A DNA stretch of 64,000 nt from Paenibacillus naphthalenovorans (GCF_900099895.1 NZ_FNDY01000010.1:62001-126000); one strand, 5' to 3'; positions 16,433 through 26,552 are shown, numbered from the stretch's first letter. Translations and numbers: made by a program. Notes: generated from the letters alone by a model not told the origin.

Positions 16433-17689
16433 TCAGCCAAGCTTGATTTTGGCGAATTTACGCTTGCCAACCTGTACGATTTCGCCGCCTTCGGGCGTCA
16501 GCTCCTCGTTCGGGTCAACGATCTTCCGTTCGTTCACCTTCACTGCGCCCTGCTGTACGCTCCGTCTTGCTTCGCTGTTTGAGCTTTGCAATCCCAGCGT
16601 CACAAGCAGCTTGGCGATTCGGATTTTCCCGCCCTCGAGCGCTTCAGGCGGAAGCGTTACCTCTTCAATATCGTCCGGCAGCGCCCGTTGCTGAAATACG
16701 GTTACAAAATGCTGCTGTGCATCGTCTGCCGCCTGCTCTCCGTGATACATGCGGACGAACATGTGAGCCAGACGCATTTTGGCGTCGCGAGGATGGATCG
16801 TGCCCTGTGCGATGCCCTCACGCAGCTGCAGCAGCTCCTCGTTCGAAATATCCGTGGCCAACTCGTAATATTTGAGCATCAATTCATCCGGTACAGACAT
16901 CGCCTTTCCGTATATTTCGTTCGGCTCTTCATCGATACCGATATAGTTGCCGAGGCTTTTGCTCATTTTCTGTACCCCGTCAAGGCCTTCAAGCAGCGGA
17001 TTCATAATCGCAATTTGAGCGGGTAAGCCATATTCCTTCTGAAGCGTTCGGCCCATCAGCAGATTGAATTTCTGGTCGGTTCCTCCGAGCTCGATATCGC
17101 TTTTCAAAGCAACCGAGTCATAGCCCTGCATGAGCGGATAAAAGAACTCATGAATATGAATCGGCAAACCTCCGGCATAGCGCTTGGAGAAGTCATCCCG
17201 CTCAAGCATCCGCGCCACGGTCACCTTGGCGGACAGTTGAACGACATCAGCAAACGTAAGCGGCCCGAGCCATTCGGAATTATAAAAGAGCTGCGTTTTT
17301 TGCGGATCGAGAATTTTGTAGATTTGCTTCTGGTACGTCAAAGCGTTGCGCTTCACGTCATCTTCCGTCAACTGCTTCCGCGTTTCCGATTTCCCGGTCG
17401 GATCCCCGATGCGGCCCGTAAAGTCACCGATAATGAGCTGCACCTGATGACCAAGCTCTTGAAATTGGCGCAGCTTATGCAGCACAACCGTATGCCCAAC
17501 ATGAATATCCGGCGCGGACGGATCCAGTCCAAGCTTTACTTTAAGCGGTTTTCCCGTAGCAACCGAGTCGATGATTTTTTGCTTCAATTCGTCCTCCGGA
17601 ACGATTTCGACCACACCGCGCCGGATGGTTTCCAATTGTCGGTTCACTTCGTTCTGCTGTTCCGCAGTCAGTTGTTCCCATTTTGTCAT
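16433..17689 (-). CDS. tyrS: Tyrosyl-tRNA synthetase (type 2, TyrZ-like)
   Basis: A 418-residue class I aminoacyl-tRNA synthetase that charges tRNA-Tyr. The HIGH motif is HVGH within LDPSAPDIHVGHTVVLHKLR, the KMSKS loop is present as QKMSKSLGN, and an S4-like RNA-binding domain ends the protein (ARRSVQQGAVKVNERKI). The long GDFTGRIGDPTGKSETRKQL segment is typical of the second TyrRS type, the one represented by B. subtilis TyrZ. ATG 17689 is preferred (GGAGG 10 bases upstream) over ATGs at 17698 or TTG 17707. Expression is under a T-box leader. Confidence 0.96.
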   Translation of the reverse strand: MTKWEQLTAEQQNEVNRQLETIRRGVVEIVPEDELKQKIIDSVATGKPLKVKLGLDPSAPDIHVGHTVVLHKLRQFQELGHQVQLIIGDFTGRIGDPTGKSETRKQLTEDDVKRNALTYQKQIYKILDPQKTQLFYNSEWLGPLTFADVVQLSAKVTVARMLERDDFSKRYAGGLPIHIHEFFYPLMQGYDSVALKSDIELGGTDQKFNLLMGRTLQKEYGLPAQIAIMNPLLEGLDGVQKMSKSLGNYIGIDEEPNEIYGKAMSVPDELMLKYYELATDISNEELLQLREGIAQGTIHPRDAKMRLAHMFVRMYHGEQAADDAQQHFVTVFQQRALPDDIEEVTLPPEALEGGKIRIAKLLVTLGLQSSNSEARRSVQQGAVKVNERKIVDPNEELTPEGGEIVQVGKRKFAKIKLG

Positions 17690-17720
17690 TTGCTTCATTC
17701 CTCCCAAGTATCAAAAATAC

Positions 17721-18052
17721 AAAAAAACCTTCTCATCCTCAAGGGACGAGAAGGTTTAGCTCGCGGTACCACCCTAATTAAAGCGAGACAGACGAAACCT
17801 GTAGTGCGAATTCCGCTGCTAAACAGATAAACGCCAGTCTTGGCTTTCACTTCAGCAGGATAACGGGGGTTGCCCGATCGGAAGCTACCGGCCTGATACC
17901 GTATGATACGGCCATCGGGCGTTCCCTTCCGCTGCTCCGGACTGTAATTCGGTATAAGGTCAAGTACCGGTTTCCACCGTCCACCGGCTCTCTGAAAGCT
18001 TGTCTCCTTATCCTACTGATGTCCTTCAACGCATTTGGATCTGATGCAATTA
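17721..18052 (-). promoter_or_regulatory. T-box riboswitch leader of tyrS
   Basis: The minus strand carries the T-box sequence AGGGTGGTACCGCG (complement of 17762-17775) followed by the terminator arms aaaccttctc / gagaaggttt (17726-17757) and a U run (17721-17727). Further up are the stem I elements AGTAGGATAAGG, AGAGAG and GGTGGAAACCGG. Tyrosine UAC codons in the expected specifier region fall at 17944-17946 and 17952-17954; the first, followed by a purine, is the better candidate. Uncharged tRNA-Tyr should bind and allow readthrough into tyrS. Confidence 0.93.
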
Positions 18053-18058
18053 AGCTTA

Positions 18059-18088
18059 GTTATACCATACGTTTGCTATCGGTGTCAA
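18059..18088 (-). promoter_or_regulatory. tyrS promoter upstream of the T-box
   Basis: Reading leftwards, TTGACA (18083-18088) and TATAAC (18059-18064) are 18 bases apart, placing the RNA start near 18052 at the head of the T-box. Confidence 0.75.
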
Positions 18089-18175
18089 ACGGCCCCGTTT
18101 GTGCTTGCGGCATAAGCCAAACATCATGAACAGTGATCCTGAGAGCCTAATGCCGCTGTTCGGCTTGACTCTATA

Positions 18176-18184
18176 TGCTATAAT
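18176..18184 (+). promoter_or_regulatory. Extended -10 promoter of the class A PBP gene
   Basis: TGCTATAAT at 18176-18184 is a perfect TGn extended -10 box; no good -35 element is visible upstream. It is 40 bases before the ATG at 18224. Confidence 0.55.
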
Positions 18185-18223
18185 GTTTAAGTAATGTTTT
18201 CCAATCGGGAGGAAACCGTAGTT

Positions 18224-21200
18224 ATGGAAAAGGAACAAAAGCCTCAAAACTATAAAGAGGTTCTGCAGTCCATCGGTAAATACACGCTGCTCACTTTCAA
18301 ATGGATGTTTATCGTTGGAATGATCGCCGGATTTCTCGGGGGAGGGGCCGCGTTCGGATACGTATCCGCTTTAGTCAAGGACGATCCCGTCCGCAGCAAG
18401 GAAGCCATGGTCGCCCAGATGCAAGACGATGCACAAACCGGATTCGTCTATTTTCGCGATAATACGCTCGTTGGTCAAATCCGTACGGAGGAAGACCGCC
18501 GTTTGGCCAATTTGAACGAAATTCCTCAACTGGTGATTGATGCCGTATTCGCCATTGAAGATAATCATTTTTATGAACATAACGGGGTTGACGTTAAAGG
18601 GACGATGCGCGCCGTTATCCAAAAGCTGCTGAATGAAGACGTCCAAACCGGGGGCAGCACCATTACCCAGCAGCTGGCCAGACGCGTTTACCTGTCATTA
18701 GATAAAGCCGACAGCCGGAAGGCCAAGGAAATACTGCTTGCGATGCGAATGGAACGCATTATGTCCAAGGACCAGATTCTGCTCGCTTATTTGAACAAAA
18801 TTCCATACGGCAACGGTTCTTCCGGCTACAATCTATATGGGATCAAAGCGGCTGCGAAAGGGATTTTCAACATTGAAGACTTAAACCAGCTGAATGTTGC
18901 CCAAGCGGCATTTCTGGCTGGCCTTCCCCAGCAGCCGAGCAATTATTCCACCTTCAACAGCAGCGGGGTGTTCGACGGCGCCGCCTTCAAACGCGCGGTG
19001 CAGCGCCAGCAGCTGGTGCTCCGCCGAATGTTGGAGGAAGGAAAAATAAACGATCAGCAGTATCAGGAGGCACTTCAGTTCGATTTGAAAGGCTCGCTCG
19101 CTGAACGGGTGAAGAAAGCTTACTCCACCTATCCTTATTTGATGATCGAGGTGGAGAAGGAAGCCGCGAAAGTGCTGCTGAAAGCAGAACACCCGGATTT
19201 GGACCAGAAAGAAAATCCGGAGCTCTATAACGAAGAGCTCAAAGAGATTCAGGCGCAGCTCAAGCGCGGCGGATATCATATTTACACAACGATCGATAAA
19301 GAAATTTACGACTCGATGCGTGACATCGCTCAGGATCCGAAAAACTTCTCACCGGACGATAAAGTCAAAGGAATGGAACAAATCGGAGCGGTCATGATAG
19401 AAAGCAGGACAGGTGCGATTCTTGGCATGATGGAAGGCAGGGATTTCTTTAAAGAGCAGTTGAATCACGCCACTCAAGCTTACCGCCAGCCGGGGTCCAC
19501 GATGAAGCCGATCGCCGCCTATTTGCCCGCCATGGAAAAAGGCCTTCAGCCCGCATCAGTGATCGATGACTCTCCGATCATCCTTAAGGACGGTACCCGG
19601 GGTTATCACATCCCGGAAAACTGGGACAACAAATATCGCGGGCTGATTACTGCCAGAAGAGCTCTCGACCAATCGTACAACATTCCGGCGATCAAACTGT
19701 TTTTGGACGTTGTCGGCATTAAGGAAGCATGGGAATTTGCCGGAAAAATGGGGATTAAATCCATCACGGAAGCGGATTATGTTGCGCAAACCGGTGTTAT
19801 CGGCGGCTTAAAATACGGTGTAACGGTAAAAGAATTAACCAACGCCTATGCAACGATCGGCAACAACGGAGTTTATAACGAAGCGTACTTGATCCAAAAA
19901 ATAACGGACTCCAATGGCAAGGTCATCTACGAGCACCAGTTGAATCCGTCCACCGCTTTTTCCGAACAAACGGCTTATCTCATGACGGATATGATGCGTA
20001 CCGTGATTACTTCGGGAACGGCGACAGATCTGATGAAGAAATTCAAACATTATGGAAAAGTACCGATTGTCGGGAAAACGGGTTCCACACAGGACGATGC
20101 GGATGCGTGGTTTATGGGGTACACCCCGGATATTACCTTAGGCGTGTGGGCCGGGTACGAGCTGCCGATCCATAAGCTGAGCAAACAAACCGGCGGGACG
20201 AACCGCGCCAAAAATATATGGGCGCTCACTATGAACATGGCGATCGATAAGCGTCCTGAGCTGTTCCCTACCAAGAAATTCAATCGCCCGGACAATATCG
20301 TACAGATGACGGTATCCAGCCTATCAGGCAAGCTTCCGAGTCAAGCGACCATAGAGGCGGGGAAACAGGTAACGGACTTGTTTAACAAGAAATTCCTGCC
20401 GACCGAGGAAGACAATGTGCTCGTTAAACTGCCGATCATTACTTATAACGGAATCAATTATATTGCCCAAGCCGAAACCCCGGCCGATTTCGTTCAGGAG
20501 AAAATGGTGATCCGCAGGGAAAAACCGCTCAACGAACTGTTTGCAGAGCTGGAGAGCGTCATTAGCAAGCTCCCGGCAAGCCGTAAAAGAAGTTTAAGCT
20601 TCTATCGCCCGACTGACTATGATATGGACGCACCGTCAAAGAATGATCCGAGAACAGATGACGGGAAACCCCCTGCAGCGCCGACAACCGTTGTCTCCAC
20701 CCGCTCGGGAGATACAAGTGTCATTACGTTCCAGGCCAGCGGCAGCGCGGATATCGTCGGATATCGTCTCTATCGTTCTTCCAACGGCGGACCGTTCCAA
20801 CGGGTGAACGGCAAAGTGGTCATTGCGGGAGAGGAAACGAAGTTTACGGACACCACGCCTGGCGCAGGCGTATTCGGATATTACATCACGGCGGTAGATG
20901 TAGCCGGCAAAGAATCCGCGCCAAGCCAAGCGGCTTATACGGATGGATCGCTGGGGCAGCCCCTATCGTCTTCGGGCAAAGAAGATCAGCCGCCGGGCTC
21001 TGATTCCGGAAGTGCGGAAAAGCCTGACCAGGTTCCCTCCGCTCCATCGGGCCTGAGCGTAAGATCCAGCGGCGGCGGGATTGAGATGAAGTGGAAAGCC
21101 AACCCCGGCAAAGACCGTGTGAATCAATATACCGTTTACTACAGCGACAAAGAAGACGGAAGCTATTCCAAAATCGGCACCGTGACCGGGGCAACACAAT

Positions 21201-21301
21201 TCCGCTACTATGCGGTCTCGTATGAAGGGTATTACAAGGTCTCGGCAACAAACGATCTGGGGGAATCCAAGCATTCCGCGCCCGTAAAATATAAAAAGTG
21301 A
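18224..21301 (+). CDS. Class A penicillin-binding protein (PBP1A family) with two FN3 domains
   Basis: A 1025-residue bifunctional peptidoglycan synthase. A short cytoplasmic N terminus and one membrane helix (about 22-48) are followed by a GT51 glycosyltransferase domain (catalytic Glu near 112 in AIEDNHFYEHNG, then GGSTITQQLARR), and a transpeptidase domain with STMK (active Ser about 425), SYN (484-486) and KTGS (618-621). The C terminus adds two fibronectin type III domains (about 815-905 and 930-1020) on a Ser/Pro/Gly-rich linker, which may bind wall polymer. It polymerises and cross-links glycan outside the membrane. ATG 18224 lies 11 bases after GGAGG. Monocistronic. Confidence 0.95.
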   Translation: MEKEQKPQNYKEVLQSIGKYTLLTFKWMFIVGMIAGFLGGGAAFGYVSALVKDDPVRSKEAMVAQMQDDAQTGFVYFRDNTLVGQIRTEEDRRLANLNEIPQLVIDAVFAIEDNHFYEHNGVDVKGTMRAVIQKLLNEDVQTGGSTITQQLARRVYLSLDKADSRKAKEILLAMRMERIMSKDQILLAYLNKIPYGNGSSGYNLYGIKAAAKGIFNIEDLNQLNVAQAAFLAGLPQQPSNYSTFNSSGVFDGAAFKRAVQRQQLVLRRMLEEGKINDQQYQEALQFDLKGSLAERVKKAYSTYPYLMIEVEKEAAKVLLKAEHPDLDQKENPELYNEELKEIQAQLKRGGYHIYTTIDKEIYDSMRDIAQDPKNFSPDDKVKGMEQIGAVMIESRTGAILGMMEGRDFFKEQLNHATQAYRQPGSTMKPIAAYLPAMEKGLQPASVIDDSPIILKDGTRGYHIPENWDNKYRGLITARRALDQSYNIPAIKLFLDVVGIKEAWEFAGKMGIKSITEADYVAQTGVIGGLKYGVTVKELTNAYATIGNNGVYNEAYLIQKITDSNGKVIYEHQLNPSTAFSEQTAYLMTDMMRTVITSGTATDLMKKFKHYGKVPIVGKTGSTQDDADAWFMGYTPDITLGVWAGYELPIHKLSKQTGGTNRAKNIWALTMNMAIDKRPELFPTKKFNRPDNIVQMTVSSLSGKLPSQATIEAGKQVTDLFNKKFLPTEEDNVLVKLPIITYNGINYIAQAETPADFVQEKMVIRREKPLNELFAELESVISKLPASRKRSLSFYRPTDYDMDAPSKNDPRTDDGKPPAAPTTVVSTRSGDTSVITFQASGSADIVGYRLYRSSNGGPFQRVNGKVVIAGEETKFTDTTPGAGVFGYYITAVDVAGKESAPSQAAYTDGSLGQPLSSSGKEDQPPGSDSGSAEKPDQVPSAPSGLSVRSSGGGIEMKWKANPGKDRVNQYTVYYSDKEDGSYSKIGTVTGATQFRYYAVSYEGYYKVSATNDLGESKHSAPVKYKK

Positions 21302-21319
21302 TACGTTGTGATTTACAGC

Positions 21320-21354
21320 AAACAGACCCGGTCAACGAAGACCGGGTTTGTTTA
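21320..21354 (+). terminator. Terminator after the PBP gene
   Basis: Arms aaacagacccggtc and gaccgggtttgttt; lies between convergent PBP and acsA and could serve both. Confidence 0.85.
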
Positions 21355-21372
21355 TGCAGCTTTGATTTGTTA

Positions 21373-23097
21373 TTAATCTTCAATCGTCGAGAGGTCGCCT
21401 GTCGGCAAATTGAGCTCCCATGCTTTAAGCACGCGGCGCATGATCTTACCGCTGCGGGTTTTCGGCAGCTTATCTTTGAATTCAATCTCACGAGGAGCAG
21501 CGTGCGCAGACAGCCCTACCTTAACGAATTGTGCAATATCGGCCTTCAACTCTTCAGAAGGAGTATAGCCTTCCCTCAGGGCAATGAACGCCTTAATAAT
21601 TTCTCCGCGCATCGGATCCGGCTTGCCAATAACGCCCGCTTCTGCGACAGCCGGATGCTCGATCAGCTTGCTTTCCACCTCAAACGGGCCCACACGCTCC
21701 CCGGCCGTGTTGATGACATCGTCGATTCGGCCTTGGAACCAGAAATACCCATCCTCATCCATATACGCGGAGTCTCCGGAAATATACCATCCCGGGATAC
21801 GGAAGTACTCCTCGTATTTAGCCGGATTTTTCCATATTTTACGCATCATCGACGGCCACGGCGTCTTCACGGCCAGATTGCCCATACGGTAAGGCGGCAG
21901 TATGTTGCCTGCATCGTCGAGAATCGCCGCTTCTATACCGGGCAGCGGCTTGCCCATCGAACCGGGACGGATCGCCATGCACGGATAGTTACAAATCAGG
22001 TGGCCGCCGGTTTCGGTCATCCACCACGTATCGTGGATTCGCTGACCAAATACCTTCAGCCCCCAACGCACGACCTCCGGGTTCAAAGGCTCTCCAACGC
22101 TAAGCACATGGCGAAGTGAGGACAAATCAAATTGCTTTACAGTCTCGTCCCCCGCACCCATCAGCATGCGGAATGCGGTCGGGGCGCTGTACCATACCGT
22201 GACCTTGTATTTCTCGATCGTCTTGTACCAGTCCTGCGGACTGAACCTTCCTCCGCGGATGACATTGGTCGCACCATTAAGCCATGGCGCAAAAATACCG
22301 TAGGAAGTGCCTGTAACCCAACCGGGGTCGGCCGTACACCAGTACACATCCTGCTCCTGAAGGTCAAGCACGACCCGTCCGGTGTAATAGTGCTGCAGCA
22401 TCGCATTATGAACGTGATATACGCCTTTCGGCTTACCCGTGGAACCGGAAGTGTAATGGATTAGAAGCCCGTCTTCGCGGTCTACCCATTCCAGCTCAAG
22501 CTCCTCGGAAGCGGAGGCCATCTCTTTATAAAAATCAACTTGGCCTTCAGCAAGCGTGATATCCTGCCCCACTAGAATGATGTGCTTCAAATGCGGCAGT
22601 TCCGCCGCAGGAACCCTCGAGAGCAAAGCAGGCGTCGTGATGATGGCAACCGCTTCACTGTCCTCCAAACGATCCTTGACGGCGGTTTCCATGAATGCTT
22701 CGAAAAGCGGTCCAACGACAGCGCCGATTTTGATCGATCCCAGCAGTGCAAAATACAGCTCCGGCGTGCGCGGCATGAAAATAAATACACGGTCGCCCTT
22801 CCCTATCCCGAGCTTGCGAAGCACGTTGCCAAAGCGATTGGACTGCAGCTTCATATCGAGGAAAGTGTATTTCTCGTCTCTTCGGTCATCGCTGTAATAC
22901 AGCGCTACCTTGTCTCTCCGGGTCGAATCGGCATGACGGTCAATCGCCTCGTGGGCCATATTGACTTTTCCCGTATCCGACCAGGTAAACGTCTTTTCGA
23001 CGGCTTCCCAGTTGAAGCCGGCACGCTCTTCTTCATAATTTTTCATATTGGATGATGATGATACGGGTGCAATGCTTTCTATATTCGCGCGGTCCAC
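21373..23097 (-). CDS. acsA: Acetyl-CoA synthetase (AMP-forming)
   Basis: A 574-residue ANL-family enzyme that turns acetate, ATP and CoA into acetyl-CoA for growth on acetate or acetoin. The P-loop is YTSGSTGKPKGVYHVH, the adenylate motif TWWMTETGG, the hinge FQGRIDDVINTAGERVGPFE, and the C-terminal catalytic lysine lies in PKTRSGKIMRR (Lys 551), the site matching B. subtilis AcsA Lys549 that AcuA acetylates. GTG 23097 follows GGGAGG. It is divergent from acuA-acuC, whose products control it, with a cre site in the intergenic region. Confidence 0.97.
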   Translation of the reverse strand: MDRANIESIAPVSSSSNMKNYEEERAGFNWEAVEKTFTWSDTGKVNMAHEAIDRHADSTRRDKVALYYSDDRRDEKYTFLDMKLQSNRFGNVLRKLGIGKGDRVFIFMPRTPELYFALLGSIKIGAVVGPLFEAFMETAVKDRLEDSEAVAIITTPALLSRVPAAELPHLKHIILVGQDITLAEGQVDFYKEMASASEELELEWVDREDGLLIHYTSGSTGKPKGVYHVHNAMLQHYYTGRVVLDLQEQDVYWCTADPGWVTGTSYGIFAPWLNGATNVIRGGRFSPQDWYKTIEKYKVTVWYSAPTAFRMLMGAGDETVKQFDLSSLRHVLSVGEPLNPEVVRWGLKVFGQRIHDTWWMTETGGHLICNYPCMAIRPGSMGKPLPGIEAAILDDAGNILPPYRMGNLAVKTPWPSMMRKIWKNPAKYEEYFRIPGWYISGDSAYMDEDGYFWFQGRIDDVINTAGERVGPFEVESKLIEHPAVAEAGVIGKPDPMRGEIIKAFIALREGYTPSEELKADIAQFVKVGLSAHAAPREIEFKDKLPKTRSGKIMRRVLKAWELNLPTGDLSTIED

Positions 23098-23133
23098 TAC
23101 ACATACCTCCCAAAATCCAGCTTACCCATTAAT

Positions 23134-23147
23134 TTAAAACGCTTTCA
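23134..23147 (-). promoter_or_regulatory. Catabolite responsive element (cre) for CcpA
   Basis: The minus strand reads TGAAAGCGTTTTAA, one mismatch from the TGWAANCGNTNWCA consensus. It sits about 15 bases downstream of the acsA -10 box, where bound CcpA would block transcription, and also between acsA and acuA. Confidence 0.72.
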
Positions 23148-23161
23148 TAAAGCTCTATTTT

Positions 23162-23191
23162 ATTATACCATAACCCTTTTTATTCGACCAA
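23162..23191 (-). promoter_or_regulatory. acsA promoter
   Basis: TTGGTC (23186-23191) and TATAAT (23162-23167), 18 bases apart on the minus strand, with a TGG extension before the -10 box. Confidence 0.65.
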
Positions 23192-23246
23192 TTTTTTGTT
23201 ATGCTACTACGTAGTGAAGGTTCTGGAAGGGAGTCGGTCTGCACAG

Positions 23247-23879
23247 ATGGAACATATCAAAATATATCATTCCCTGGTTATCCCGTATCAGAACACCGAG
23301 ATGATCGTTGAGGGCCCTATACCGCCTGAACGGCTTCGCACATACTCCCTTCATCCGGATCTGGATGCGTTTCGGCGGCCGAAAGATCAGTGGGAAGCCT
23401 TGGTAGAAATAGCCGAACTGCCGGAAGGAAGGATCATTGCCGCACGAATCTCCGATCAAATCATAGGATATGTCACCTTCCATTATCCGGATGAGCTGGA
23501 GCGTTGGTCCGAAGGCGGGATGGACGATCTGATCGAGCTTGGAGCCATCGAGGTCGCTAACGATTTCCGCGGTATCGGACTGGGCAAAAAGCTGATCAAG
23601 CTGGCATTTGAAGGTGAGCAATTGGAGAACGTCATCACATTTACAACGGAATATTATTGGCATTGGGATTTGGAAGCTACCGGGCTCACGGTCTGGCAGT
23701 ATCGCAATATGATGGAGCAGCTGATGAAAAGCGTGGATATGGTCTGGTATGCCACCGACGATCCGGAGATTTGCTCTCATCCTGCAAACTGTCTGATGGT
23801 ACGCATCGGCAAAAACGTACCGTTGTCCTCTGTCGAGAAATTCGACCGTGTTCGGTTCCGGCAGCGGTTTATGTACTGA
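23247..23879 (+). CDS. acuA: Protein N-acetyltransferase AcuA (AcsA-inactivating)
   Basis: A 210-residue GNAT-fold acetyltransferase. It starts MEHIKIYHS, matching the start of B. subtilis AcuA, and keeps IEVANDFRGIGLGKKLIKLA (acetyl-CoA loop), TEYYWHWDLEATGLTVWQYR and SHPANCLMVRIGKNV. AcuA acetylates the catalytic lysine of acetyl-CoA synthetase and switches it off. The ribosome site GGGAG is 13 bases before ATG 23247, rather far. It forms a pair with acuC 17 bases downstream; the usual acuB between them is absent. Confidence 0.95.
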   Translation: MEHIKIYHSLVIPYQNTEMIVEGPIPPERLRTYSLHPDLDAFRRPKDQWEALVEIAELPEGRIIAARISDQIIGYVTFHYPDELERWSEGGMDDLIELGAIEVANDFRGIGLGKKLIKLAFEGEQLENVITFTTEYYWHWDLEATGLTVWQYRNMMEQLMKSVDMVWYATDDPEICSHPANCLMVRIGKNVPLSSVEKFDRVRFRQRFMY

Positions 23880-23896
23880 TGGAGGCGTGAAAAGTC

Positions 23897-25078
23897 ATGA
23901 ATGCCAAAGCCTTGTTCATTTACGACGAGAATGAAACCGCATACCGTTTTAATGACAGCCATCCGTTTAATCAAAAAAGATTAATTTTGACCGTGGACCT
24001 GCTGCGAAAAGCGGGGGCTCTGCCCCCCGAATCCGTCATTTCCCCCGGTAAAGCAGCGGAAGCACAGCTTTACCATGTGCATTCCAGGGAATATGTTCAA
24101 GCCGTCACCGCCCTTAGTTATCCGGAACCTGAACAGAAATGGCTGCAGCAAGCGGAAAAATACGGGCTGGCTACGGAGGATACCCCCTTCTTTCCAGGCA
24201 TGAACGACATTACCATGGGCTTGGTCGGCGGGTCGATTCGAGCTGTGGACGCTGTCATGACCGGGGAAACGGTGCATGCGCTGCATTTGGGCGGCGGACT
24301 GCATCACGCCATGCCCAGCAAAGGGTCGGGCTTTTGTGTATATAACGATGCGGCGATTGCCATTGCGCATGCTAAAAGCGCTTACGGCAGTCGAGTACTC
24401 TATATCGATACGGACGTGCATCACGGTGACGGCGTGCAGTGGAGCTTCTATACGGACCCTTCCGTATGCACATTCTCCATTCATGAAACAGGGAAGTATT
24501 TGTTCCCGGGAACCGGAGCGGTGAATGAACGGGGAGCCGACTCCGGGTTCGGGACAACCGTCAATGTGCCGCTGGAACCCTACACCGAAGACGAATCGTG
24601 GATGGAATGCTTCAGCGAAGTGCTTGGCAAAGTGGCGGAGCAGTTCAAGCCTGATTTAATCGTTTCACAGCACGGCTGCGACGCGCATGCCTTCGATCCG
24701 TTGGCACACATGCACTGCAGTATGGAAATATACCGGGCGATGCCGCGCTTCATTCACCAACTCGCACATCAATATTGCGGCGGTCGTTGGGTGGCGCTCG
24801 GCGGAGGCGGGTATGAGATTTGGCGAGTCGTTCCGCGGGCCTGGAGCCTGCTTTGGCTTGAAATGAGCGAGCACGCGATCATCGGGCAGCTGGAGAAGGA
24901 CCCGGAGCTGGCTCTGCCGTCTTCATGGCTTAAGGAATGGCAGCCCTACTGCAGTGAAGCGCTTCCTTCCACATGGCTAGATCCTGTAGAAACCTGGGAG
25001 CCGATACCTCGCCGAAACGAAATTACACAAAAAAATAGGCAAACCAAAGAGCTTGCCATGCTGTATTTGCCCAAATAA
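23897..25078 (+). CDS. acuC: Protein deacetylase AcuC (histone deacetylase-like)
   Basis: A 393-residue zinc-dependent deacetylase of the class I HDAC fold. Active-site stretches are GGGLHHAMPSKGSGFC (paired His), YIDTDVHHGDGVQ (zinc Asp/His) and a late GGGGYEIWRVVPR. It removes the acetyl group from AcsA and restores activity, working against AcuA. ATG 23897 follows GGAGGCG. It is followed by a terminator shared with convergent glyS. Confidence 0.95.
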   Translation: MNAKALFIYDENETAYRFNDSHPFNQKRLILTVDLLRKAGALPPESVISPGKAAEAQLYHVHSREYVQAVTALSYPEPEQKWLQQAEKYGLATEDTPFFPGMNDITMGLVGGSIRAVDAVMTGETVHALHLGGGLHHAMPSKGSGFCVYNDAAIAIAHAKSAYGSRVLYIDTDVHHGDGVQWSFYTDPSVCTFSIHETGKYLFPGTGAVNERGADSGFGTTVNVPLEPYTEDESWMECFSEVLGKVAEQFKPDLIVSQHGCDAHAFDPLAHMHCSMEIYRAMPRFIHQLAHQYCGGRWVALGGGGYEIWRVVPRAWSLLWLEMSEHAIIGQLEKDPELALPSSWLKEWQPYCSEALPSTWLDPVETWEPIPRRNEITQKNRQTKELAMLYLPK

Positions 25079-25116
25079 ATGTGCTGAACGGAAGATCGGC
25101 GATGATCCGCCGAATA

Positions 25117-25163
25117 AAGAAAAAGCCCGCTGACCTGCGACAACCGGTTCAAGCGGGCTTTGC
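25117..25163. terminator. Terminator between acuC and glyS
   Basis: Arms aaagcccgct (25122-25131) and agcgggcttt (25152-25161) preceded by A residues; usable from both sides. Confidence 0.75.
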
Positions 25164-25166
25164 CTG

Positions 25167-26552
25167 TTAAAATTCGATTTTTGATTCAAGGAATGCTTTC
25201 AATTCGCTGATCGGCATCCGTGTCTGCTCCATCGTATCGCGGTCGCGAACGGTCACCTGTCCGTCCTGCTCGGAGTCGAAATCATATGTGATACAGAACG
25301 GGGTACCGATCTCATCATGGCGACGGTACCGCTTGCCGATCGATCCGGCTTCGTCGTAATCCACCAGGAAATGCTTGGATAAGTCGGCAAATACTTTATT
25401 CGCCCCTTCCGAAAGCTTCTTGGACAGCGGGAAAATCGCCGCTTTGTAAGGCGCCAGTGCCGGATGCAGGTGCAGCACCGTACGGCTGTCATCCCCTTCA
25501 AGCTTCTGTTCTTCGTAGGCGTTGATCAAGAAGGCCAGCGTCACACGGTCTGCACCAAGCGAAGGCTCGATACAGTAAGGAATGTAGCGCTCGTTCGTTT
25601 CTTGATCGATATAATGGAAATCCTCGCCGGAATGCGCCATATGCTGCTTCAAATCATAATCCGTGCGGTCAGCGATACCCCAAAGCTCGCCCCATCCGAA
25701 CGGGAATTTATATTCAATGTCGGTAGTACCATTGCTGTAATGGGACAGCTCATCCTCGGAGTGATCCCGCAGACGAATGCTAGTTTCCGCCATGCCTAGA
25801 GACAGGAGCCAGTCACGGCAGAAAGAACGCCAGTACTCAAACCATTGCAGATCTTCCCCCGGCTTGCAGAAAAACTCCAGCTCCATCTGTTCGAATTCAC
25901 GGGTCCGAAACGTAAAATTGCCCGGTGTAATTTCATTTCGGAAGCTTTTGCCGATTTGGCCGATGCCGAACGGAAGCTTTTTGCGCATCGTACGCTGTAC
26001 ATTCTTGAAGTTGACGAAGATGCCCTGCGCTGTCTCCGGACGCAGATACACGATGTTGGCGCTTGATTCCGTCACGCCCTGGAATGTTTTGAACATCAGA
26101 TTGAACTGGCGGATTTCTGTATAATCCATAGCCCCGCAGTCCGGACAAACGATGCTGTGCTCGGCAATCAGCTTTTCCATATCGGCAAAGGATAATCCGT
26201 CCACAATCATCTCGATCCCTTTTTCCGACAAAGCATTCTCGATCAGCTTGTCCGCACGGTGACGCACCTTACACTTTTTGCAGTCGATCATCGGGTCGTT
26301 AAAATTGCCTACATGGCCCGAAGCGACCCAAGCCTGAGGATTCATCAAAATAGCCGCATCCAAACCTACGTTATAAGGCGATTCTTGAATAAACTTTTTC
26401 CACCATGCGCGTTTGATGTTGTTTTTGAGCTCCACTCCCAGTGGACCGTAATCCCAAGTGTTCGCGAGGCCTCCGTAAATTTCGGAGCCGGGAAAAATAA
26501 ACCCTCTGTGCTTTGCCAGAGCGACAATTTGATCCATTGTTACCGATGACAT
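25167..26552 (-). CDS. glyS: Glycyl-tRNA synthetase, homodimeric (alpha2) type
   Basis: A 461-residue class II synthetase that charges tRNA-Gly. It is the single-chain alpha2 form, not the GlyQ/GlyS tetramer: motif 1 is around [18 protein letters not shown], a zinc-type insert has CKKC and CPDC, motif 2 is [20 protein letters not shown] and motif 3 is [14 protein letters not shown], followed by an anticodon-binding domain. ATG follows AAGGAGAG. Only 46 bases separate it from mtnN upstream and no glycine T-box is seen before it or before mtnN. Confidence 0.97.
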   Translation of the reverse strand: MSSVTMDQIVALAKHRGFIFPGSEIYGGLANTWDYGPLGVELKNNIKRAWWKKFIQESPYNVGLDAAILMNPQAWVASGHVGNFNDPMIDCKKCKVRHRADKLIENALSEKGIEMIVDGLSFADMEKLIAEHSIVCPDCGAMDYTEIRQFNLMFKTFQGVTESSANIVYLRPETAQGIFVNFKNVQRTMRKKLPFGIGQIGKSFRNEITPGNFTFRTREFEQMELEFFCKPGEDLQWFEYWRSFCRDWLLSLGMAETSIRLRDHSEDELSHYSNGTTDIEYKFPFGWGELWGIADRTDYDLKQHMAHSGEDFHYIDQETNERYIPYCIEPSLGADRVTLAFLINAYEEQKLEGDDSRTVLHLHPALAPYKAAIFPLSKKLSEGANKVFADLSKHFLVDYDEAGSIGKRYRRHDEIGTPFCITYDFDSEQDGQVTVRDRDTMEQTRMPISELKAFLESKIEF

